In this document: piece after piece, positions 41,403 to 48,757 of the stretch
Position numbering within the stretch: position 1 is the first letter of the stretch
How the letters are laid out: each line of letters starts with the position of its first letter
Assembly: GCA_018806915.1 (NCBI GenBank)
Contig: JAGKQI010000102.1
Span: 1,612,001-1,676,000 of the forward strand
From: Phytophthora colocasiae
Taxonomy: Eukaryota; Oomycota; Peronosporomycetes; Peronosporales; Peronosporaceae
Reading direction: 5' to 3'
Length of the DNA stretch: 64,000 bases
Translations under genes and position numbers: made by a program
The notes under the pieces: generated by a model
Told to the model about the DNA's origin: nothing
Seen by the model: the letters and a program-made list of their open reading frames with translations, nothing else
Database searches by the model: none

Positions 41403-42683
41403 TTACTCTTCGTGCTCCGTATCGGCGAGGTTTTCAAGGCGTGACAGAGGATCAATCACATCGCTGGCCGGTGGTGGAGGCAGGTCTCGAATAAATCCGT
41501 CGATTACCATTTTCCGTGAAGCCAAGTCGCGTTCATGCCGATCTAAACGCGCTATAAGAACAGCTACGTCCTGCCGTAATTCCTTGTAGTCTTCAATTGA
41601 CGCGTTCACACACGTAAGTGCCATGTGTGCCGATCGCGAGAGCGTTGACACTTGTCGCTCGACTTGCGACTCAGGCGCCCGAAACATGCCTATGATGTAA
41701 TTTGGTGGTGGATCTGACATGGCCTGAGCCCATGTAGACCTGTCAAGATTCCGCATGATACTGTTTGCCCACAATCGCCATACCACATCGGGACCGCTAA
41801 AACTTGACTCCCATCGCTCCTGTAGTTGGGCAACCATATCCTGGGCGGAAATTTTATCTGCCGCGCCAGCGCGATCTGTCCGTTCAGGACGGATGCAAGC
41901 CTCTAGAAAAGCTTCAAGATCCTGCGCCTTGGTGATAGCCAAACCGTATTCATAAATCAATAGTTTGACAGTCTCACCGCGTACCGCAGCAACCCAAGAG
42001 TTCCAAGACGCCTCTGTCTGCGAGCCATCAACAAGATAGCGCTTCCGTTTAAACTGCATCACCTTGTTCCAGTCTTCAGCTGCTGGCTGTACCACAGACC
42101 ACGATCCATCACGCCTCACGGCTCGCCCTTTGATACGGTCCCTAAACTTCTCCCACAGCCTGTTGATGATGTCTTGAAACGTAGATCCGTTGACAATGAA
42201 GTCGTCCAGCGTCTCACCTGACGCTTCTCGCTGTCCAATGGTAGATTTGACTATGGGCTGGACAATGAGCTGGAATCGCCGAGACGGAGCCGATGACGAC
42301 GTCGGCTGAGGAGCAGCCTGGGTTTGCTCGGGTGCTGGGTGTGATGTGGCTTGTTGGGATGTTTGGGCTCGCTGTGGATATGGCGATGTGCTTATCCGAG
42401 GGGGCTGTGACGACGCTGACGAAGGTCGATCTTGGTCCTGGGCTGTGTGTGGCGTGCCTTGCGAGGACGCCCGGGCTCTCTGTGGATAAGGTGACGTGCG
42501 TGTACGAGGACGTTCAAGCGATGGTGACACCCTCGATCGAACTGGGGGCGTTATCAGGGGTGTACGACTTCGCTCTGTGGACGGAAACATTCGCGTTGGT
42601 GTTCTTGCCCGCTCTGGGTATGGTGACAAGCGTCTTCGAGTGCCACCACTTGTCGAGACTGAATCTCCAGCTTCCGCAGCCAT
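41403..42683 (-). CDS. Transposon accessory protein of unknown family with SPYPxRA repeats
   Basis: This 426-aa protein is encoded convergently with the DDE transposase inside the same inverted repeats. Residues 1-130 are Ser/Pro/Arg/Thr-rich with repeated basic units (SPYPERARTP, SPSLERPRTRT, SPYPQRARAS, SPYPQRAQTS), resembling SP-K/R minor-groove or CDK-site arrays. Residues about 130-330 look globular (TLDDFIVNGSTFQDIINRLW, RDGSWSVVQPAAEDWNKVMQ, KLLIYEYGLA, VVWRLWANSIMRNLDRSTW). The C-terminal part is helical (YKELRQDVAVLIARLDRHER) and ends acidic. I recognise no known family. Position suggests a DNA-binding or assembly helper for the transposase; this is inference. The ATG at 42683 is the first in frame. 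Confidence 0.8.
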   Translation of the reverse strand: MAAEAGDSVSTSGGTRRRLSPYPERARTPTRMFPSTERSRTPLITPPVRSRVSPSLERPRTRTSPYPQRARASSQGTPHTAQDQDRPSSASSQPPRISTSPYPQRAQTSQQATSHPAPEQTQAAPQPTSSSAPSRRFQLIVQPIVKSTIGQREASGETLDDFIVNGSTFQDIINRLWEKFRDRIKGRAVRRDGSWSVVQPAAEDWNKVMQFKRKRYLVDGSQTEASWNSWVAAVRGETVKLLIYEYGLAITKAQDLEAFLEACIRPERTDRAGAADKISAQDMVAQLQERWESSFSGPDVVWRLWANSIMRNLDRSTWAQAMSDPPPNYIIGMFRAPESQVERQVSTLSRSAHMALTCVNASIEDYKELRQDVAVLIARLDRHERDLASRKMVIDGFIRDLPPPPASDVIDPLSRLENLADTEHEE

Positions 42684-42791
42684 GTTTCTTCTGATGTTGC
42701 CGCAGCTGTGGAGGCGCCCCAGGAAATCCTATGCGGTGGGATATATTAATGAGTTAATATAGGTTTGGCGATTGCCCGGCGATTTGGCTCC

Positions 42792-42837
42792 GGCGATTCA
42801 ACCAATCGCCCAATGCAGTTTCGAGTAGAACCTACAA
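42792..42837. repeat. Right terminal inverted repeat of the two-gene transposon
   Basis: It is the imperfect partner of 39904-39953, with TA immediately outside at 42838-42839. Confidence 0.55.
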
Positions 42838-42839
42838 TA

Positions 42840-43415
42840 CCGTATTCTGAAGAGATGCCCTTCAGAGATGGCACGTGCGCAATATAGTCCCCTTTTCATT
42901 CTTCGGTACACTATCGTATACCTTATCCCATCATTCTTGTCTCTCCCGTCTTCCATCGTGTTCACTACAACCCGCCCTGTATTTCTACGATGCTGCCACT
43001 CGCTCGAAACCTCGTCTCGTTATTCCTGTCGCTCTTCGTTTCTCTACTTCAACACGTTCACTATGAGCCATACGACACTGCCTCTCATTCTCAGCTTTGT
43101 TCCACCATTCCTATCGCTCTCCGGACGATGCGATATTAGCTCTCGCTCAGAGCCCTGTCTCGGCATTCCTGTCGCAACCCCATTCACTACAGATCGTCGG
43201 TCTTCTCAAATGAATACTATCATTTCCAATTCAGTCACGCATCCACGAAAGACTCCAAAGAACCAACAAAATCTGCGAATTGTATCACCATCGAGCCCAA
43301 TTGTTAGCTTCGTAAGTTTGGTTTCGGCTAAAGCTATTCGAAAACTTACATGCATTGATTCACTTACGCGCGTGTGCATTGTTTCGACAACTAGCGTTTC
43401 ACATTTGATAAGTGT
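42840..43415. other. Degenerate pyrimidine-rich repeats, no supported gene
   Basis: A plus-strand frame of 187 codons runs through here but is rich in Ser/Thr/Pro/Leu and shows no domain. At DNA level the block contains loose repeats around ATTCCTGTCGCTC and TTCACTA (near 42930-42965, 43021-43065, 43108-43120 and 43162-43190). I take it as decayed repetitive DNA. Confidence 0.4.
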
Positions 43416-43571
43416 TGTGGTATGTACTTAATATCAATGCTTGGTGGCTCATTTTGAAATTCTAGGTTCTGTCGGGCTAGCTGGTTAATTTCTCGGTGCA
43501 GGATTTACGACTGCTTCCATTGAAAATTCTGTCGCGTTGGCGGTCACTGGCAGGTGGAAACCCGCCAACAG
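43416..43571. repeat. Detached copy of the Helitron 3' region
   Basis: These 156 bp match 33032-33187 with about four differences and in the same orientation. The matched piece covers the last 87 bp of the Helitron transposase gene and 69 bp of its 3' flank. It probably marks a second, truncated Helitron copy. Confidence 0.85.
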
Positions 43572-44079
43572 TGGCGGGTTGATCCGACAAGTTCGCACGT
43601 ACAAACTGCAATATCACTCTATCACACGAATCAGCTCCTCCAATACTTTTCATTAAAGACATACAGACACACCGACTCACCTCTGAAGGCACTAACCATT
43701 CACCGCCTTCGCGTACATTGGATTCAACGATATAAACGGACTTAAAGGCATTCTCAACAGTTTCCATCACGTTAGAAGAAGTATAAGTGGACATACCGAA
43801 GCCATTCCGTACTCACCACGCATGCGTTGTGAGCGCTCACACACGCCGTTGAACCATATCCGCTTCAATGCCCCCGTCTCCGGCAAAGATACTTTTCCAT
43901 GGTCTGTAGCACCACCTCTCTCAACTCTCTCAACATCACCAAAACCTTCTAGTATCGCCTGTCCCGCTACACTTCATCCCAGCACGACTTCTTCAAAGCA
44001 TCCAACGATGTTAAAAGCTGCGCCATCTTCGAACTACGCATCCCCGGGCTCTGCCCGGCATCAATATTATAATTATTTT
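43572..44079. other. Intergenic region, nothing recognised
   Basis: Short frames only, no domain or repeat seen. It may contain remnants of the truncated Helitron and the lost tail of the pectin acetylesterase relic. Confidence 0.4.
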
Positions 44080-44435
44080 TCCGAGCTCTGTGATGTGCTC
44101 ACGCTTGAGTTGTGTGCTAGCCACTCATTAGTAGCATCACCAAGAAGCAAGCCTTCATCACTCCTGTAGCCCGTGAAATTCTTGTCCATAAGAAAAACAT
44201 GGTGATCGTCGAGTTCGTCGAGAAGTTTATCGTGGGATCTTTGTAGTTGTCAAAGGCGCAACGAGAGTTACCCCCTGGGTATACGAGTACGCTCCCATCG
44301 TCAGAAGGTGAGGAAAGCTTTCGACGGCGCAAATTTCAGAATCGCCCAAGGTGCAGGTCGACTGTGCCGTCACTTGAGGTACCGAATTGGCAATGGAGAC
44401 TGCGGTGAACAGAATCGAAAAGAGTTGGGAACCCA
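44080..44435 (-). pseudogene. Pectin acetylesterase relic with large internal deletion
   Basis: The start at ATG 44435 opens with a signal peptide (SQLFSILFTAVSIANSVPQV) and the family N-terminus (STCTLGDSEICAVESF). A frameshift follows near 44310, after which DDGSVLVYPGGNSRCAFDNY and NFSTNST continue in another frame. The sequence then jumps to the C-terminal end of the enzyme (DEGLLLGD, NEWLAHNSS in yet another frame). About 330 residues, including the catalytic Ser motif, are missing. It is a third member of the family whose intact copies lie 25-28 kb to the left. Confidence 0.85.
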
Positions 44436-44928
44436 TTGGTGAAAGGCACAACGTGGTCCACTGAAAAAAAAAGTATGCTGAGTGCTAGCCGAGGTAAAAG
44501 CTGGAATGAACAAGCAACCTTGACAGTCAGCCACGAGTGTGCCTATTCAGAACTTGAGGATTCAGCGCAAGTAGACAAGCATATCCGAAAGCAAAACGTG
44601 ACACTGGGACGCTGCTTTTGAGGATATCGCACGGCATACTTAACGATGCACACAAGTTTTCTAAAAGTATGGGTATTCCCTTGTAGAGCAACACCTTAAT
44701 CTCCGCGTCTTCGGCTCAAACAAGATTTATTTTCTGTCAAGAATATTGAAAAGTTACTGTCATATCGCAACTTGCTCACTACAATCGGCACCACTATGCC
44801 AGCATTACAAAATGTAGTTATCAGGAATACAAAGTTTGAACGCTCGTGTGAAAGAGATCTCAAGACTCCACCAATTATCATTTCTACGACAAACTTGAAC
44901 GCACATACGTATATCAGAACTCGAAAAT

Positions 44929-47670
44929 CTAGTTAGCATCGGTAGGAGCATCCTTCGCAGGTACGACCACACCAGGGGTATATGACGTCCACCCAGGGGG
45001 AATTGACGTCCACCCTGGAGGGATTGATGTCCAGCCAGGCGGGATCGACGTCCAGCCAGGGTAGTTAGTACCCGTGTTCGTATCCGGTGGAGAAGTAACT
45101 GGGCTAGGTGGGGGCGTTGACGAAGGAGTTGACGTTGCAGAGCTTGGTGCTGGTGGTGCTGGTGGAGCAGGAGCTACAGTAGCAACCACTTCAGTCTGGG
45201 AAATGGGAGACGTTGTAGGTGCTGAAATCGTAGCAACCGGGGCCTTGGTAGGGGATTTGGTCATAGCTGTCGGCGTAGCGGGAGTGACTGTCGGAGCCGC
45301 TGTAGTGACACTCGGAGTTGTCGTCGTTACAACAGGAGCCTCTGTCGTAGGACTTGGTGCTGCCGTTGTCGTACTCGGCGCAACTGTCACTACCTTGGTC
45401 GAAGTGCTGGACCCAGATCCTCCACGAGTTGCTGCGTTGTATAAAGCCCACGAGCGAGTGAGACCGTCATCCATTTTAACTGTTGCCAACTTCGCCAACG
45501 CATCCGCCTGATTGATAACAGCCTCATTCACAAGCAACAGTGATAGCCATGCGTTGGTAGTGTCAACGCCTGTGACAATTGGCTCCTTCGACAGAATGTC
45601 GTCCCATTCTTCCTGGATGAATTTCTTCGTGCGCACCAGTCCGTTGATAGGGGACACCGGAATCATCTGAATGCCGTGGATGCAGTGCTTATCGGGGCTG
45701 AACCAGGTCGCGTAGTCCGCCTTGTTGTCGAAGAAGATGCCCGTAACGTGGTTAGGCACGAATTGTGGCGGGTGAATCGTATTGTCCGAAGTCATAAGGA
45801 AATACGTTCGTACTGTGCGAGCGTTAAGGCGCAACATGAGACTCCCCAGATCTTCTACAGCCTTCTTTCCGGTCACTTTTCCCCACAGCATCATGCCGTA
45901 GAAGAAGTTAACGTCCTCCGAGGTGCTCTCCTCGTCCTTGCCATCAGCCATTGGGGTCACACCGTGAGAGTATGAGTGTCCAAGGAACCAAGAGAAATGG
46001 CGGAACTTGGGGAAATGAGTGTCGTCTGAACTTGGGTTGGCAACATCACGGAGCAACGTCCACACCATATTCTCCAGTTGTGCCATGCCCGACCAGGAAG
46101 GATCTAGTTTCTTCAGGATAGCACACGCTGTCACCCAGTAGCCGTAGTGGTAGTGATGGTCGTTGTACACCCCGTTGCCAAACTCCACGTTAACGTCATT
46201 AGTTGTGAAAACCTGACTGGTCACGATTCCTTTGTACGAGGTCTCATATACTAGCGGTACGCTCATCGTATTGTTCACGAAAGGTACGATGAGCGTCTCC
46301 AGCTTCGTTAGACAAGTCCTTAGCAGTGCCGTGTCATCTCCAACAACTGAGCTGTCGGCAGCCATCAGACACAAAGATGCGTACTTCTGGTACGCTTTGC
46401 CGTCGTAGTACCAGCTACCAGTGTTCAAAGCCCATTCGCTGTCAATATCGCTCTTCAGTGTGGAAAGAAGATTCACTTGAGAAACCACTTCGGCTGATGG
46501 TTTGCTGACCGGATAGAAATCCACCTCCTCATCCGCCTCAGACTCCGACAGCGTCCAGGTACCAGATTTCGTCACTTGACCCACCATATCACCACGCGTG
46601 CTCGAGTGCAGCACAATGGAACCTTTGCTTTGCGCTGTTGTGGCACCACTCATGACCTCCACTTGATGCGGCAGTGCGAAATGTAGCAGGCCCTTGCTGT
46701 CACATCCACTTCCCTCCGTCTCCCAATTCAACGAGTAGCTAGTTCGGGACTGCACCGACACGTCACCACCGCGGACCACACACGCCGCGTAGTTATCGTA
46801 CACGCTCTTATCGCCGCTCTCGGGAAGAAGGGCGACTCGGACAGTGCCAGTATAGGCCCCACTCCCCACCAGAGCCGACCCTGTGCCATCGATAAAGAAG
46901 GAGACACTCGTGTCGCTCGTAAATACCACCCACGTCTGTTTGTTCGCGAGCTCCACGATGTACTTGCCAGGTGTCGTGTTGTCCAGCAACGTCATGGCGT
47001 ATTCGGACTCTATCCGAGGAGTCAAACCAGAGTACGTCGCTGACACGAACGCCATCCCGTGCACCAGGGCCGAGTCCATACAGTTGGAGCTCCCAGTGAC
47101 ACACGTCCGAACGGAGACACCTAACTCACTGAACGCGTACACCTCATAGTCAGGCTTGGTGGATCCGAACTCGCTTGCCGACAAGGTCACGTCGTTGTGG
47201 AATTCGTGTAGGTAATACTTGACGACATCCGCTATTTCGTGGGACATTTGACGATATGTGTAGGAGTAGCATGCTTGGATTCCGAAGGGGGCTTCCTTGG
47301 GCAACTTGAGCGCGTATGGGTTAGACCAGGCGGGGTTGGCGACTGTGTTGATGTCTTCCGCAGTGGTGTGGATGAGGTTCCCCCACCATTTGTTGGTAGG
47401 AATCGGCTTGTCGAGTAGGTCGGAGGCAACGTTGATGATAGGCGCGAGCGCGGCGAGTCCGTCCTTGCGTTGGAAGAGCGCCTCGGACGGTGCATCGGTG
47501 GCGAATGGTGAAAAATAGTCGCCTGTCGAAGTGGGTTCTTGAGCTTGATCTGCTGCGTGCACTGTGCCTTCCTTGTAGGAGCCGCTGGCTAGTGATCCTC
47601 CGAATTCTGCAGAAACCTGAGCTACTACGGTCGCTACTAGTGCTGCTCGTAACCATGCGCCAGACTTCAT
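44929..47670 (-). CDS. Secreted endo-1,3-beta-glucanase, GH81, copy 1
   Basis: This 913-aa intronless protein has a signal peptide (WLRAALVATVVAQVSA). The GH81 domain covers about residues 50-740, with PIPTNKWWGNL and NPYALKL near the start, YNDHHYHYGYWVTACAILKK (catalytic Asp region), GHSYSHGVTPMADGKDEEST and STSEDVNFFYGMMLWG (catalytic Glu region). A long Thr/Ser/Pro-rich linker follows, and the C-terminus carries four GWTSIPP-type repeats encoded by 21-bp direct repeats (44983-45063). GH81 enzymes cut beta-1,3-glucan, the main oomycete wall polymer, and could act in own-wall remodelling or on other microbes. The 46369-47513 part is nearly identical in inverted orientation to copy 2. Confidence 0.93.
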   Translation of the reverse strand: MKSGAWLRAALVATVVAQVSAEFGGSLASGSYKEGTVHAADQAQEPTSTGDYFSPFATDAPSEALFQRKDGLAALAPIINVASDLLDKPIPTNKWWGNLIHTTAEDINTVANPAWSNPYALKLPKEAPFGIQACYSYTYRQMSHEIADVVKYYLHEFHNDVTLSASEFGSTKPDYEVYAFSELGVSVRTCVTGSSNCMDSALVHGMAFVSATYSGLTPRIESEYAMTLLDNTTPGKYIVELANKQTWVVFTSDTSVSFFIDGTGSALVGSGAYTGTVRVALLPESGDKSVYDNYAACVVRGGDVSVQSRTSYSLNWETEGSGCDSKGLLHFALPHQVEVMSGATTAQSKGSIVLHSSTRGDMVGQVTKSGTWTLSESEADEEVDFYPVSKPSAEVVSQVNLLSTLKSDIDSEWALNTGSWYYDGKAYQKYASLCLMAADSSVVGDDTALLRTCLTKLETLIVPFVNNTMSVPLVYETSYKGIVTSQVFTTNDVNVEFGNGVYNDHHYHYGYWVTACAILKKLDPSWSGMAQLENMVWTLLRDVANPSSDDTHFPKFRHFSWFLGHSYSHGVTPMADGKDEESTSEDVNFFYGMMLWGKVTGKKAVEDLGSLMLRLNARTVRTYFLMTSDNTIHPPQFVPNHVTGIFFDNKADYATWFSPDKHCIHGIQMIPVSPINGLVRTKKFIQEEWDDILSKEPIVTGVDTTNAWLSLLLVNEAVINQADALAKLATVKMDDGLTRSWALYNAATRGGSGSSTSTKVVTVAPSTTTAAPSPTTEAPVVTTTTPSVTTAAPTVTPATPTAMTKSPTKAPVATISAPTTSPISQTEVVATVAPAPPAPPAPSSATSTPSSTPPPSPVTSPPDTNTGTNYPGWTSIPPGWTSIPPGWTSIPPGWTSYTPGVVVPAKDAPTDAN
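46369..47513 (-). repeat. Inverted repeat arm within GH81 copy 1
   Basis: About 1,145 bp equal in length and nearly equal in sequence to 48888-50032 in the opposite orientation. Both borders are abrupt: outside them the two genes differ at many silent and non-silent sites, or not alignably at the 5' side. Confidence 0.9.
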
Positions 47671-48757
47671 TGGAGCGTCCGCGAAGTGCTTATTGCGTTG
47701 GGGCCAACAATGTGATGGTATCGGTGCACGTTAGAGAGTGAAAGCAGGAACGCTGAATCGGATTGGAATTCGTGCAAAAAACTTGAATGAAGTCTCGTCG
47801 GAGGTAAACGGCCGGCACATAACGTCAAATCACTTTGCCTCTGGTCTGCCATTGCCGAGCCGTAATGTACCGGTAAGGCGAGAACAAGCTCGGTGGAGAG
47901 AAAAGTTGCTTCAACTGACGGAGGAGACTTAGTCAGCCCGACAGCTGTTGTAGTTGCAAGTCCTGATCGCAGTTCTTGGGATCCCGCCGCTTGCCACTTG
48001 GATGGCTCTAAGTTGTCGACTTCCTCCATCTAATGGCCAAGAAGATGTATTTCGCGTTGCAGTTTTTTACAGCGCTGCACATACATGATCCTCGCGTGCC
48101 TCGGACCGGGGATCGCTGACTCTCATCTGGACGAACAGCGAGAGCACGACGAAAACATAGTCCGATTGAATTCAGCTATCTTTGGGCTAGGCAAACGCAC
48201 CTCTTTGCTTCATTTTTTACAGTTTTTGTTCTCGTGTGCACGCAGTCACAGCACCACAGCTACGGCGTCAGCGGCGACGTGACTGCAGTCGCGTTCCATG
48301 AGAATTTTCATAGACGAATGCTGGATGAATAGTCGGTCAACTCTACATGCATGTGCTACATGTACTACGTGTAACTTGACTGTACGTGTTTCTTTCCAAG
48401 GCGGTTGAAATGTCAACTTGATATGCCCAGGACGATGTGCAGGACGTGACGTACTCATTCCGTGTGTAGCCGATCGACCCTGGCATACATGGAAAAATTT
48501 AGGATCTGATCCGGGAACCAATGCAATGCAAAGTGCTTACTGAATATCGGGGTACATACATGTATTGATGCAGTCTAACCCGCATCTTCTTATGACAATA
48601 ACATATGGGATATGAGCCTCATAGTGATTTCATACCATATGAATCGCGTCATAACTTATGATGCCAAGCTGGCAAACTTGTGTACCGTACACCATTAGTG
48701 AACAACCTGTAGTACTAAACACTCCAGTGTCTTCGAAGGAGAAGAATCTTCTTCAGC
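47671..48757. other. Divergent promoter region between the GH81 genes
   Basis: No gene is supported. Next to copy 1, the minus strand has TTTCACTCTCTAACG about 70-85 bp before the ATG, a plausible initiator. TACATGTA occurs at 48357-48364 and 48557-48564. The right part, next to copy 2, is A/T-rich and bears no resemblance to the copy 1 promoter. Confidence 0.45.

Larger units (their letters stand above)
39904..42837. mobile_element. Two-gene DDE (IS630/Tc1-like) transposon with convergent ORFs
   Basis: Imperfect terminal inverted repeats of 50 and 46 bp lie at 39904-39953 and 42792-42837. They share TTGT at the tip and a long inner match (GGGTGATTGGTCAAATCGCC against GGGCGATTGGTTGAATCGCC). 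TA dinucleotides flank both tips (39902-39903 and 42838-42839). Inside are exactly two genes in convergent orientation: a DDE transposase on the plus strand and a Pro/Ser/Arg-rich protein on the minus strand. Both frames are open. The layout recalls two-component DNA transposons (transposase plus DNA-binding helper), but the second protein is not a Myb type. The ends are inferred from the repeats and TA. Confidence 0.65.

Noticed and set aside
42868..43431. 187-codon plus-strand frame as a secreted or membrane protein
   Set aside because: Composition is that of pyrimidine-rich repeats; no signal peptide followed by a domain and no conserved motif.
45074..45511. 145-codon plus-strand frame of Gly/Val-rich sequence
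   Set aside because: It is the antisense shadow of the Thr/Pro-rich linker of the GH81 gene.
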